This document shows, piece after piece, positions 36,781 to 45,407 of a stretch of DNA of 64,000 nt. Numbering within the stretch: position 1 is the stretch's first letter; every line of letters begins with the position of its first letter. This DNA is from Tectiglobus sp965223355. GTDB lineage: Bacteria; Pseudomonadota; Alphaproteobacteria; Rhizobiales; Hyphomicrobiaceae. The translations under genes and the position numbers were made by a program. The stretch lies in contig CBDCWE010000003.1 in NCBI GenBank assembly GCA_965223355.1, positions 1,860,001 through 1,924,000 on the forward strand. Reading direction: 5' to 3'. The notes below the pieces were generated by a model. It had not been told where the DNA came from, did not search any database, and worked only from the letters and a program-made list of their open reading frames with translations.

Positions 36781-37380
36781 ATCTGGAAACGTTCCTGCTG
36801 CAAACAAACCGTTGAGCCGATTGAGCTGGTGCCAATCGACGTCAGCGATACCATGGTTCGTGGACCAGTGGAGTGGCCGGCCAATGCCAAGCCAACTGGC
36901 CAAGCTCGCGGCCGACTGCAATACCAACATTCCGGTGCCGCGTACAGTCTTTGGCGATCATACGCACGAGACCGGCAAACCGAAAGGCAGGCATCCGATC
37001 ACAACTGTTGCGAGCTCGTCACGCGCTGCAACGGTTGCTGGCACCGGCATGTTGGCCGGTGGTAGTTGTTGCGGTGCACTGACCATCGTCTTGATGTCGC
37101 CGCGTGGTTCGATACTGGCTGCGCCGGACAAGCCCGCCTGCCGTTGCGGGCAGATTGTCCGCGGCGATTTTGACCTGATGCGAGACAGCCACGCCTTCAC
37201 AGTTCCCTATCGCCGGAGTGCGTTTGGCAATAGCGAAGCAGGCGCGGCAATTGATACTAAGAGCCATTCATACTATGCCGATTTTCGGCCACAGGATACG
37301 TCCATGGTTTCGGGTGTCGTTGTGCAGAGCTAGTTCGTGCCTGGGTTGCATGTTACGTTCCACAAATGAGAGGTTATGGC
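36781..37380. other. 600-bp intergenic stretch without a convincing gene
   Basis: Long frames exist on both strands here (36746-37333 plus, 36958-37200 minus), but none shows a recognisable family, a good ribosome site or consistent codon choice. The GlnRS promoter must lie here. It may hold gene debris, but I cannot identify it. Confidence 0.4.
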
Positions 37381-38133
37381 ATGGGCAAATCCCGTGCTTC
37401 AGCATTCTGTGCACCCGAGAAGCTGACGGTGCATGGGCTGGACGAGCCGGTAGAAGTCCGCCGCCATCCTGCGGCCCGGCGCATGACGCTGCGGGTCAGC
37501 CGGACGCAGCGCGCGGTGATCGTGACGCTTCCAATGCAGTGCGATCTCAAGCAAGCTGGCGACTTTCTGTCGGCACATCTCGACTGGGTTCGCGAGCGCC
37601 TGACAACGATGCCCGAGGCGGTTCCGTTCGCCAACGGCAGCCTCGTCATGTTACGCGGCGTGCCCTATCGGATCGTTTTTGTTGGTCCCATGCGGGGCAG
37701 TCTTCCCGTGGTCATCGAGGAGACCGAACACGGCTGCCCGAACGAACTGCGGGTCAGGGGCGGATTGGAATTCGCGCCGCGCCGGCTAAGGGATTGGCTG
37801 ATCGAACAGGCGCGGTTGGACCTCGTCGCGCGCGTTGCCTTCCACACCAAGCAACTGGGCCTCAAAGCCGGTAAGATTACGGTGCGCGATCAAACCAGCC
37901 GGTGGGGCTCGTGTTCGTCGAACGGAAACTTGTCGTTTTCCTGGCGGCTGGTGATGGCACCGCCGCAAATTCTCGACTATGTGGCGGCCCATGAAGTTGC
38001 ACACCTCGCCGAGATGAATCACGGTCCACGGTTCTGGGCGCTGGTCGAAAAAACCTGCCCACAAACCGATGAGGCGATCCGCTGGTTGCAGCTTTACGGC
38101 CTTGATCTGCACAGGTACGGCGCCCAAAGTTAG
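37381..38133 (+). CDS. YgjP-like M48-type metallopeptidase (DUF45/SprT-like)
   Basis: A 250-residue protein with the YgjP-like (DUF45) metallopeptidase domain. The zinc site is AAHEVAHLAEMNHGPRFW, an HExxH motif followed by a downstream histidine, preceded by the conserved TSRWGSCSSNGNLSFSWRL. The N-terminal half has the family beta-rich region (RHPAARRMTLRVSRTQ). GAGAGG seven bases before ATG 37381 selects this start over the ATG at 37366. The TAG stop is the terminal triplet of a family A repeat. The physiological substrate of this family is unclear. Confidence 0.9.
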   Translation: MGKSRASAFCAPEKLTVHGLDEPVEVRRHPAARRMTLRVSRTQRAVIVTLPMQCDLKQAGDFLSAHLDWVRERLTTMPEAVPFANGSLVMLRGVPYRIVFVGPMRGSLPVVIEETEHGCPNELRVRGGLEFAPRRLRDWLIEQARLDLVARVAFHTKQLGLKAGKITVRDQTSRWGSCSSNGNLSFSWRLVMAPPQILDYVAAHEVAHLAEMNHGPRFWALVEKTCPQTDEAIRWLQLYGLDLHRYGAQS

Positions 38134-38267
38134 ATCATCGTGCTTTAAGTTGGAACCGCTATTGCGGTTCCAACTTAAAGCACAAAGATGATCGCCACTT
38201 TAGAGGCGAGCGACTTTCTGCCTTTATTCGGGATCGTTCCGATTCCGAATAAAGGCAGGTTGCTCGA
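38131..38267. repeat. Intergenic repeat family A, full-length copy 2
   Basis: Begins TAGATCATCGTGC, of which TAG is the stop codon of the metallopeptidase gene. It contains the 20-bp perfect stem around TATT and the TATTCGG core, and ends GGCAGGTTGCTCGA, so the far TA has changed to GA. The remaining gap up to 38372 holds nothing recognised. Confidence 0.92.
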
Positions 38268-38372
38268 GCGTGTTTCAAACCACGAGCCCGAACCATCCCG
38301 CGCACCCACCCACCCGGGCCGGTGATGCGCCAATTGTGCCGTAATGCGGATAATCGGGATTCGAAGCCAGGC

Positions 38373-38699
38373 TCAGGCCCGTTCTACGCGCCACAGCCAA
38401 TGGTAAAGCATCGGCACACCGGTAAACAGCAGGAGCAACAACACGCGCATGACGATCACGAAAAACATGAACACAAATTGCTGTTCCTGAAGCAGAAACG
38501 TCACCCAGACATTGTAGCGTACATCAAGGCCAGTGTTGTTCGTGTCGGTCAGCGCTTCCTTGAAGTGGCTCGCCTGAACCAGCATCCCCTGCAACGCGGT
38601 GGGATATTCTATGCCGACATAGACGAGTGCGATGGCTGCGAGGATCAACGACAGAAAGATTATTCCGCTCGCGCGAAGTACCACGAATAAGAAACTCAT
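38373..38699 (-). CDS. Small integral membrane protein, unknown function
   Basis: A 108-residue protein with at least two clear membrane helices: SGIIFLSLILAAIALVYVGI near the N-terminus and FVFMFFVIVMRVLLLLLFTG in the C-terminal half, joined by a polar loop. No family is recognised. GAGGTG lies four bases before ATG 38699, which supports expression. It stands alone between two repeat-rich gaps, so context gives no function. Confidence 0.65.
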   Translation of the reverse strand: MSFLFVVLRASGIIFLSLILAAIALVYVGIEYPTALQGMLVQASHFKEALTDTNNTGLDVRYNVWVTFLLQEQQFVFMFFVIVMRVLLLLLFTGVPMLYHWLWRVERA

Positions 38700-38832
38700 C
38701 TCACACCTCGGCCCTTTGATATCCTTTCAGACTGAGCGCGAACCTTCCCGCTGTCCCGCCCGGTCGCCTCGCCACACATGCAATCATGGCCTTTGGGCGG
38801 CCGGGCGGGACAGCGGAAAGGTACGGTGGTTC

Positions 38833-38950
38833 CGCCTTAGGCGAAAATGATCTAGAGCAGAAAGTTGCTCAACACTGCAACAACAATCGTCTTTGTGCAT
38901 CGTGCATTTCGTCGGAACCGCCGTTGCGGTTCCGACGAAATGCACGATGC
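38833..38950. repeat. Divergent repeat A relative with 25-bp perfect hairpin
   Basis: Contains GATCTAGAGCAGAAAGTTGCTC, which echoes the repeat A terminus, then a hairpin with perfect 25-bp arms at 38897-38921 and 38926-38950 (GCATCGTGCATTTCGTCGGA start) around CGTT. The GGAACCGC..GCGGTTCC centre matches repeat A while the outer bases differ with both sides changed together, which argues for selection on the stem. Confidence 0.75.
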
Positions 38951-38960
38951 TAATCGTCTG

Positions 38961-39082
38961 ACTCCGACACTTCGCACCCGAAGTGTCTTTGCCAGAAAAC
39001 GAGTTAACCTTTTGTTTTTGTTCTGGAGTAACAAGCGCTTCCCGACCTGCGCCCGGCAGGCAAGCGTTTGATCCAGAACACC
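38961..39082. repeat. Intergenic repeat family C, copy 1
   Basis: Two hairpins flank a conserved core. The first has 9-bp arms GACACTTCG/CGAAGTGTC (38966-38974, 38979-38987). The core is GAAAACGAGTTAACCTTTTG. The second is an imperfect GTTCTGGA..TCCAGAAC pair. The same layout occurs at 43.83 kb. Confidence 0.75.
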
Positions 39083-39136
39083 AGCTGCAACCATCCCGCT
39101 CGCCGGCGCTGCAGCATCGTCTCAGGTGGCAACGGC

Positions 39137-39976
39137 TCAGCCGAACAAGGCAAACAGGAAACGCACGCAAACGAGACTGAGGAAAACCCCGAACGCGATC
39201 TCCAGTGTCCGTCGCGAAATGCCGTGCGCAACGCGTGCCCCCAGCGGCGCCGTCACAACGCTGGCACAAATCATGATCGCGGCGCCGAGCAGGCTGACAA
39301 AGCCCAGCGATCCCGCCGGCAGGCCGGGATTGCCCCAGCCGGCCCAGATAAACCCAACCATGCCGGGCAGTGCCACGACCGGCCCGAACGCCGACGCCGT
39401 TGCCACCGCCTGCTGGATGCTGCGGCCGTAAAACGTCATCATCATTGTTATGAAAGCGCCGCCGCCAATGCTCATCAGCGATGACACGATACCGATGCCG
39501 ATCGCATAGACTTCGAGCCACGAGCTCCTCGGCACGTCCTCACCGAGGCGCCAGTCTTCGCGGCCGACAAGCATCTTCATGGCGATCAGAAAGCTGCAAA
39601 CGACCCAGACCCATTTCAGGGTGTCGCTGTGGGAATACTTTGCAATGACACTGCCAACAATGACCCCCGCCATCACCGGTAACGCCAACCGCCGTACGAC
39701 ACCGATGTCGACGGCGCCCCGTTGGGCGTGCGCGTAGAATGATCTGAGCGATGTTGGAATCATCACGGCGAGCGCGGTGCCGACGGCCATTTGCATGCGC
39801 ACGCCGTAGTCGACCCCGAGCATTGAAAACACTTCATAGAGTATTGGCACCATGATGCCGCCGCCGCCGACACCAAGCAAACCGGCGAGAAATCCGGTCA
39901 CCAGTCCGCCGGCAAGCAGCCAGCCAACAACGGTTGCCAGTTCGCCGCCCGAGATGCCGAGATCAAGCAAATCCAA
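39137..39976 (-). CDS. TSUP-family (TauE/SafE) membrane exporter
   Basis: A 279-residue inner-membrane protein of the TSUP family with about eight helices. The two half-repeats show the family glycine clusters: GLLGVGGGGIMVPIL near residue 35 and SLMSIGGGAFITMMM near residue 170. TSUP members export sulfite, sulfoacetate or related sulfur compounds, so a link with sulfur or organosulfonate metabolism is possible but not shown. It starts at TTG 39976, seven bases after the dusA stop codon, so the two may be co-transcribed by chance of packing. Confidence 0.9.
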   Translation of the reverse strand: MDLLDLGISGGELATVVGWLLAGGLVTGFLAGLLGVGGGGIMVPILYEVFSMLGVDYGVRMQMAVGTALAVMIPTSLRSFYAHAQRGAVDIGVVRRLALPVMAGVIVGSVIAKYSHSDTLKWVWVVCSFLIAMKMLVGREDWRLGEDVPRSSWLEVYAIGIGIVSSLMSIGGGAFITMMMTFYGRSIQQAVATASAFGPVVALPGMVGFIWAGWGNPGLPAGSLGFVSLLGAAIMICASVVTAPLGARVAHGISRRTLEIAFGVFLSLVCVRFLFALFG

Positions 39977-39983
39977 GCCCCGC

Positions 39984-40985
39984 CTATTGTGCCGCCTCGC
40001 GGACCCGCCGCTGACGTTCGCGCAGAAGCTCTATGGCGCGCACCAAAACGTCAACTGTGACACCCTCGCCCGTGGCGTATTCGCTCAAATACCTTCGAAA
40101 CTGACGCGCGCCCGGCTGGCCGTGAAACAACCCTAGAACGTGGCGCGTCACGTTGTTGAGGCGGCCACCTCCAGCGATGTGATGCGCGATGTAGGGAACC
40201 AGCATTTCAAGCACGTCGATGCGATCAACGGCCGGTCCCGCCTCGCCGAAGAAGCGCCGGTCGACCTCGCTCAGGAGATAGGGCGTCCGGTAGGCGGCCC
40301 GCCCGAGCATCACACCATCGACGTGCTGCAGATGCCGTTCGCAGGCCGCATAAGACGTAATGCCGCCATTGATAATGATCGAGAGGTCGGGCCGTGCCGC
40401 CTTGAGCCGATGGACCCGATCGTAGTCGAGCGGTGGCACCTCACGGTTCTGTTTCGGGCTGAGGCCTGCGAGCCAGGCTTTGCGGGCGTGCACGAAAAAG
40501 GTGTGACAACCGGCTGAAGCAACGACCTCGATAAACCGCGCGAAGTCTGCTTCGCTGTCTTGGTCATCGATGCCGATCCGGCACTTGACGGTCACCGGCA
40601 CCGCAACTCTGTTGACCATTGCGGCAACGCAGTCGGCAACCAGATCCGGTTCCGCCATGAGGCACGCGCCAAACCGCCCGGACCGCACCCGATCGGAGGG
40701 ACATCCGACATTGAGATTGATCTCGTCATAGCCGTGCTCGCTGGCGATCACGGCCGCCGCAGCCAATCGCGCGGGTTGCGAACCACCGAGTTGCAGCGCC
40801 AGCGGATGCTCTGTCTCGGCAAAGCCGAGCACTCGGCGCCGGTCGCCATGGAGAACAGCCTCGGCCGTCACCATTTCGGTGAACAGTAAGGCCCTGCGCG
40901 TCAACAACCTATGGAAGACGCGACAATGGCGATCCGTCCACTCCATCATCGGTGCAACACAGAACCTATGCGATTGATATTGCAA
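39984..40985 (-). CDS. dusA: tRNA-dihydrouridine synthase A
   Basis: An FMN-dependent enzyme of 333 residues that reduces uridines in the D-loop of tRNA. Family motifs are RFCVAPMMEWTDRHCR at the start, LQLGGSQP, the active-site cysteine in NLNVGCPSDRVRSGRFGACL, and IINGGITSYAAC near residue 220. The C-terminal helical tRNA-binding domain is present (HHIAGGGRLNNVTRHVLGLF). I chose TTG 40985 because AAAGGA lies seven bases upstream; the frame stays open to a GTG at 41012, which has no such site. The AT-rich upstream stretch probably carries the promoter. Confidence 0.93.
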   Translation of the reverse strand: MQYQSHRFCVAPMMEWTDRHCRVFHRLLTRRALLFTEMVTAEAVLHGDRRRVLGFAETEHPLALQLGGSQPARLAAAAVIASEHGYDEINLNVGCPSDRVRSGRFGACLMAEPDLVADCVAAMVNRVAVPVTVKCRIGIDDQDSEADFARFIEVVASAGCHTFFVHARKAWLAGLSPKQNREVPPLDYDRVHRLKAARPDLSIIINGGITSYAACERHLQHVDGVMLGRAAYRTPYLLSEVDRRFFGEAGPAVDRIDVLEMLVPYIAHHIAGGGRLNNVTRHVLGLFHGQPGARQFRRYLSEYATGEGVTVDVLVRAIELLRERQRRVREAAQ

Positions 40986-41112
40986 CGATTTTCCTTTAAT
41001 TTCAGCATGCACGAATTGTGCACGATGTTCTATATCAGTTCTGGTCAGTCTGATGGCAACCTACAACAACCTTTCCTCAGGGCAATGGCGCGCACAAGTC
41101 CGGCGCAAGCGG

Positions 41113-41249
41113 TAGATCATCGTGCTTTAAGTTGGAACCGCTATTGCGGTTCCAACTTAAAGCACAAAGATGATCGCCACTTTAGAGGCGAGCAACTTTC
41201 TGTCTTTATTCAGGATCGTTCCGATTCCGAATAAAGGCAGGTTGCTCTA
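41113..41249. repeat. Intergenic repeat family A, full-length copy 3
   Basis: A 137-bp copy in the TAGATCAT to GCTCTA orientation, between the dusA promoter region and the alcohol dehydrogenase. Its right end, CTA at 41247-41249, is the stop codon of the leftward alcohol dehydrogenase gene. Confidence 0.92.
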
Positions 41250-42404
41250 GATGCTTCCAGCCCAGGCGCGACGATAGAGTTCCAGGCAGGATTGAGCATC
41301 GATTGGAATCGGATTTCCGCCGGCGGTTGGATCGCGTGGAGCCATTGCGCTCATGGCGGTGAGATTGCTGTCGTCTTCGATCAGTTCTGCGAGCGTGTTG
41401 GGAATAGCAAGCGTGTTGCGCAGCTCGAGCACCCAGTCCATGAATCCGGAGAATGTGGCAGGCAGGCCCAGGTATCCGGACAGGCGAACAAGTTTGTCTT
41501 CGATCTTCGGGCGGTTGAACGACAGCACGTAAGGCATGAACACCGCATTGGTCAAACCATGATGCGTGTCATGGATGGATCCCACCGGATGCGATAGCGC
41601 ATGAATTGCACCGAGGCATTTCTGAAACGCGGTCGCACCCATCATGGCGGCTGACATCATGTGTGTCCGCGCCTCGAGGTTGCCCGGATCGGCGTGCACA
41701 ATCGGCAGATTTTCGCGCACAAGACGCATACCCTCGATGGCGATACCGTCCGCCATCGGGTGATAAAACGAGCCGCAGTAGGCCTCGAGACAATGGGCCA
41801 GCGCATCCATGCCGGTTCCGGCCGTGATCATCTGCGGCATGCCAACCGTCAATTCGGGATCGCAAATCGTTATGCGGGGCATCATCAACGGGTGGAAAAT
41901 CACCTTCTTGGTATGCGTTTGCTCATCAGTGATGACACCCGCACGTCCGACTTCGGAACCAGTGCCAGCGGTCGTCGGCACTGCGATGATCGGCAATATG
42001 CCGTTCGTATCGGCCCGCCTCCACCAGTCGCCGATATCCTCGAAATCCCAGATGGGACGGCTTTGTCCATACATGAACGCGATGACTTTTCCGGCATCCA
42101 GCGCCGATCCGCCACCGATCGCCACGACGCCGTCATGATGGCCGCAGCGCAGCATCTCGACGCCGCTGATGACGTTTGCTGCGACCGGATTGGCCTGCAC
42201 ATCGCAGAACGTCCGCGGCGCGAAGCCAGCATCTTCGAGATCAGAACGGATGACATCGATCATCGACAATGCCGCCAACCGGGGATCTGTGACGACGAGC
42301 GGGCGTCGCATCCCGGTCGAGCGAAGCGCTTCGGCCAGTTCTGCAATTCTCCCGGCACCAATGCGAACCGTGGTTGGGTAACTCCAGTTGCCTTGCATGT
42401 CCAT
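41247..42404 (-). CDS. Iron-containing alcohol dehydrogenase
   Basis: A 385-residue group III (iron-containing) alcohol dehydrogenase, oxidising or reducing a primary alcohol/aldehyde pair with NAD(P). Visible motifs are VVAIGGGSALDAGK (nucleotide loop), IPTTAGTGSEV-like VPTTAGTGSEVGR, and the metal-binding GTGMDALAHCLEAY and HALSHPVGSIHDTHHG. The start at ATG 42404 has GAGAG five bases upstream; the frame extends to 42512 without conserved residues. It is the last gene of the phosphonate-cluster strand and follows the aldehyde dehydrogenase by eight bases, so the two probably act in sequence. Its TAG stop belongs to a repeat A end. Confidence 0.9.
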   Translation of the reverse strand: MDMQGNWSYPTTVRIGAGRIAELAEALRSTGMRRPLVVTDPRLAALSMIDVIRSDLEDAGFAPRTFCDVQANPVAANVISGVEMLRCGHHDGVVAIGGGSALDAGKVIAFMYGQSRPIWDFEDIGDWWRRADTNGILPIIAVPTTAGTGSEVGRAGVITDEQTHTKKVIFHPLMMPRITICDPELTVGMPQMITAGTGMDALAHCLEAYCGSFYHPMADGIAIEGMRLVRENLPIVHADPGNLEARTHMMSAAMMGATAFQKCLGAIHALSHPVGSIHDTHHGLTNAVFMPYVLSFNRPKIEDKLVRLSGYLGLPATFSGFMDWVLELRNTLAIPNTLAELIEDDSNLTAMSAMAPRDPTAGGNPIPIDAQSCLELYRRAWAGSI

Positions 42405-42412
42405 GGCCGCTC

Positions 42413-43795
42413 TCAGCCCTCTCTCAAATGGAAACTCTTCGGGCGTGTCAGCATTTCGTAGCCAACGCGCGACAGTGAAGCACCTCGACCGGTGTCCTTC
42501 ACACCTGTCCACGCGAGGCCCGGATCGAGATAATCGCAGCGATTTGCAAACACCGTTCCGGTGTCGACCTGGCTGCCAATTGTTGTGGCCGCCTCAAGAT
42601 CCCTCGTCCATATCGAGGCCGTCAGCCCGTAGCGCGAATCGTTCATCAAATCGATGGCCTGCGCGTCACTGCTGACTTTCGCGATGCCGACGACCGGACC
42701 AAAGCTTTCGACCTGCATGAGGTCCATGTCGTGGGTGACACCCGTGACGACCTGGGGCGCCAGAAACGGTGTACCATCGGCGTTGGCTGCGAATGTCTGG
42801 GCATCAATGTGGGCGACCGCACCACCGGCAACGGCCGCTTCGATTTGCGCTCGCACGTGATCGGCAAAGCGTGTCGCTGCCATCGGGCCAAGTGTCACGT
42901 CCGGGTCACGCGGGTCGCCGAGAGTGTATTGCTGCGTCTGCGCCACGAACCCGTCGACGAACGCGTCATAGACAGCATCGTGCACGTAGATCCGTTCAAT
43001 ACCGCAACAACTCTGTCCGGAATTGAAGAACGATCCATCAACGAGGTTCTCAATCGCATGGTCGAGGTCGACGTCTGCGCGCACGTATGCGGGATCCTTC
43101 CCGCCGAGCTCAAGCCCGAGCGATGTGAACGTTCCGGCTGCAGCCTTCTCGATGACACGACCGCCATCGACACTGCCTGTGAAACAGACATGATCGACAT
43201 GTCCACCACTGATGATCGTGGCCGTATCGTCATGGCTGAGGACCAGGTTTTGAAACAACCCCTCGGGCAGGCCGGCGGCATGGAACGCGTCCTGAAAACG
43301 ATCTCCTGTCAGGATGGTCTGTGATGCGGCTTTGAACAACACGCTGTTGCCGGCCATCAATGCCGGAACGATACTGTTGACAGCCGTAAGATAGGGATAG
43401 TTCCACGGCGCGATGGTCAGCACAATTCCAACCGGCAGACGTTGGATAAAGCGGAGATTTTGCTCACCGCCAAACGGAGTGATCGGCTCAAGCACCTGTT
43501 CGGCGATCGAGACCATGTAACCGGCGCGCTCTTCAACGCCGCCAAACTCACCACCGTAGCGAACCGGCCGGCCCATCTGCATGGCCAACTCGTGCACCAC
43601 GTCGCTGTTGACAGAACCGAGGGCGGCGATCGCTGTCAGAACAATCCTGCCGCGATCACGGATTGCAACGTTGCGCCATTGTGCTTGGGCGGTTCGCGCC
43701 AGCGCGAGTGCATGATCGATTTCGGGCCCGGTGGCAGTGGGCCGGCGCGCGAAAACCTCGCCGGTTACGGGAGACACACAGTTTACTTCGGTCAA
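42413..43795 (-). CDS. Aldehyde dehydrogenase
   Basis: A 460-residue NAD(P)-dependent aldehyde dehydrogenase. The Asn of the active site is in IAPWNYPYLTAVN, the catalytic glutamate in LGLELGGKD and the nucleophilic cysteine in NSGQSCCGIERI. It is distinct from the PhnY-like dehydrogenase at 52.5 kb. The start codon is TTG 43795 with GGAG nine bases upstream. It lies just upstream of the iron alcohol dehydrogenase and downstream of the glutamine-synthetase-like gene, across a gap filled by repeats C and A. The three together suggest oxidation of an amine-derived alcohol to an acid after gamma-glutamylation; this is an inference from context. Confidence 0.92.
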   Translation of the reverse strand: MTEVNCVSPVTGEVFARRPTATGPEIDHALALARTAQAQWRNVAIRDRGRIVLTAIAALGSVNSDVVHELAMQMGRPVRYGGEFGGVEERAGYMVSIAEQVLEPITPFGGEQNLRFIQRLPVGIVLTIAPWNYPYLTAVNSIVPALMAGNSVLFKAASQTILTGDRFQDAFHAAGLPEGLFQNLVLSHDDTATIISGGHVDHVCFTGSVDGGRVIEKAAAGTFTSLGLELGGKDPAYVRADVDLDHAIENLVDGSFFNSGQSCCGIERIYVHDAVYDAFVDGFVAQTQQYTLGDPRDPDVTLGPMAATRFADHVRAQIEAAVAGGAVAHIDAQTFAANADGTPFLAPQVVTGVTHDMDLMQVESFGPVVGIAKVSSDAQAIDLMNDSRYGLTASIWTRDLEAATTIGSQVDTGTVFANRCDYLDPGLAWTGVKDTGRGASLSRVGYEMLTRPKSFHLREG

Positions 43796-43827
43796 AACCT
43801 GCCACTCCGCTCAACGCCTAGTGTTCC

Positions 43828-43942
43828 CAATCCGACGGATGCGACCCATCCGTCTCGGCCGGAAAACGAGGCTAACCTTTTGTTTGTGTTCTGGATCAGA
43901 CGCTTGACGAGTTCCACCCGAGATTCCAGCGTCTGATCCAGA
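43828..43942. repeat. Intergenic repeat family C, copy 2
   Basis: First hairpin GACGGATG/CATCCGTC at 43834-43854, then the core GAAAACGAGGCTAACCTTTTG, then a perfect 15-bp inverted repeat TCTGGATCAGACGCT (43890-43904) with its partner at 43928-43942. It abuts a short repeat A. Confidence 0.78.
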
Positions 43943-43946
43943 CCAC

Positions 43947-44029
43947 GAGATCATCGTGCTTTAGAGGCGAGCAACTTTCTGCCTTAAATTCGGGATCGCT
44001 CCGATTCCGAACCAAGGCAGGTTGCTCTA
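43947..44029. repeat. Intergenic repeat family A, short degenerate copy
   Basis: Starts GAGATCATCG instead of TAGATCATCG and has several mismatches in the TATTCGG core (TAAATTCGG, CCGAACCAAGG), but ends GGCAGGTTGCTCTA. The CTA at 44027-44029 is the stop codon of the glutamine-synthetase-like gene. Confidence 0.85.
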
Positions 44030-45394
44030 ATAGCGCTCGAATCCTCGCTTCAGTTCCCAATCGGTTATGCGGCTGTCATACTCGCGCTGCTCCCATCGTG
44101 CGGCATGCGCATAATGATCGACGACATCCGAACCGATCGCCTCGCGCAGCATCCTCGAGGACGCAAAGCACTCGGTGGCTTCGCGCAGCGTCTTGGGCAC
44201 TTCTTCGAGACTATCTTCGACATAGGCGTCGCCGGAATGCGGTGGCGGAAGCTCAAGCCCGTCATCAACGCCAGCCAGTCCTGAGGCGATTAGGCCAGCG
44301 AAGGCGAGATAGGGATTGAGGTCGGCGCCGCCAATGCGACACTCGATGCGGATCGCCGTGCTGCCTTCACCGCAGAGGCGAAATCCGGCGGTGCGATTGT
44401 CTCGGCTCCATGCCGTTTTTGTCGGAGCAAAGGTGCCTGCCTGAAAGCGCTTATACGAGTTGATGTTTGGAGCAAGCAGCAAGGTGCACTCGCGCGCATA
44501 TTGCAATTGACCAGCCACGAACGCACGCATCAGCGGCGACATGCCCAGCTCTGACGAGGGATCATGAAACATCGACTTTGCACCGGATTGATCCCACAGC
44601 GACAGATGGACGTGGGCGCTGCTGCCTGCGAGATCATAGTGCCACTTAGCCATGAAGGTGACCGCCTTGTTGTGGCTGTGGGCAATTTCCTTGATGCCGT
44701 TCTTGAGAATGACGTGACGGTCGGCCATGCTCAACGCGTCAGCATAGCGAACGTTGATCTCCTCTTGGCCCGGTCCCCACTCGCCCTTGGAATTTTCAAC
44801 CGGGATGCCGGCGCGCTGGAGCCCGGTCCGCACCGCCCGCATCACGTCCTCTTCCTTTGACGTCTGCAGAATGTGGTAGTCCTCGATGTAATCTCCTGCC
44901 GTTTGCGGATCACTATAGTGCTTCGCCGCGATAGTTCGGTAAGTTTCATCGAACAGGTAGAACTCGAGCTCTGAAGCACACAAGGCCTGCATGCCGCGAT
45001 CCGACAGTCGCGCAACTTGCCGGCGCAGGATCTGTCTCGGCGAATGGGAAACTTCGTGGTGATGATGGTCCAACACATCGCACAACACCAGAGCGGTGCC
45101 TTCGAGCCACGGAATGCGGCGCAGTGTGGCCAGGTCCGGCTTCATCGTGAAGTCGCCATACCCCTTATCCCAACTTGCGGCCTTGTAACCGGGGACCGGC
45201 TCCATATCGATGTCATTGGCGAGCAGGTAGTCGCAGGCGTGTGTTTCTTCGTGTGCGGAATCAAGGAAGAACTCGGCCTGGAACCGCTTTCCGATCAGGC
45301 GACCCTGCATGTCCGCGATACAGACCAGGACGGTATCGATCTCACCACGATCGACTTGTGCCTTTAGTTCTTCAAGCGACAGAATCCCATTCAT
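44027..45394 (-). CDS. Glutamine-synthetase-family ligase (gamma-glutamylamide synthetase-like)
   Basis: A 455-residue member of the glutamine synthetase superfamily, of the type that joins glutamate to amines (as PuuA does for putrescine and GlnA4 of Streptomyces for ethanolamine). The catalytic core is intact: ELEFYLFDE, GPGQEEINVRYADAL, HVHLSLWD, NRTAGFRLCGEG and RIECRIGGADLNPYLA. It lacks the C-terminal adenylylation loop tyrosine region of ordinary GlnA. It lies 13 bases after the PbfA-like gene in the phosphonate cluster, upstream of an aldehyde and an alcohol dehydrogenase. Its amine substrate could be AEP, ethanolamine or another; the sequence cannot decide. Confidence 0.88.
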   Translation of the reverse strand: MNGILSLEELKAQVDRGEIDTVLVCIADMQGRLIGKRFQAEFFLDSAHEETHACDYLLANDIDMEPVPGYKAASWDKGYGDFTMKPDLATLRRIPWLEGTALVLCDVLDHHHHEVSHSPRQILRRQVARLSDRGMQALCASELEFYLFDETYRTIAAKHYSDPQTAGDYIEDYHILQTSKEEDVMRAVRTGLQRAGIPVENSKGEWGPGQEEINVRYADALSMADRHVILKNGIKEIAHSHNKAVTFMAKWHYDLAGSSAHVHLSLWDQSGAKSMFHDPSSELGMSPLMRAFVAGQLQYARECTLLLAPNINSYKRFQAGTFAPTKTAWSRDNRTAGFRLCGEGSTAIRIECRIGGADLNPYLAFAGLIASGLAGVDDGLELPPPHSGDAYVEDSLEEVPKTLREATECFASSRMLREAIGSDVVDHYAHAARWEQREYDSRITDWELKRGFERY

Positions 45395-45407
45395 GTTTTG
45401 GCCCAGC

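Noticed and set aside
37366..37380. Upstream ATG for the YgjP-like metallopeptidase
   Set aside because: GAGAGG overlapping that ATG is ideally spaced for the ATG at 37381.
38865..39071. 68-codon plus-strand frame at 38.9 kb
   Set aside because: It runs straight through the repeat A-like and repeat C hairpins.
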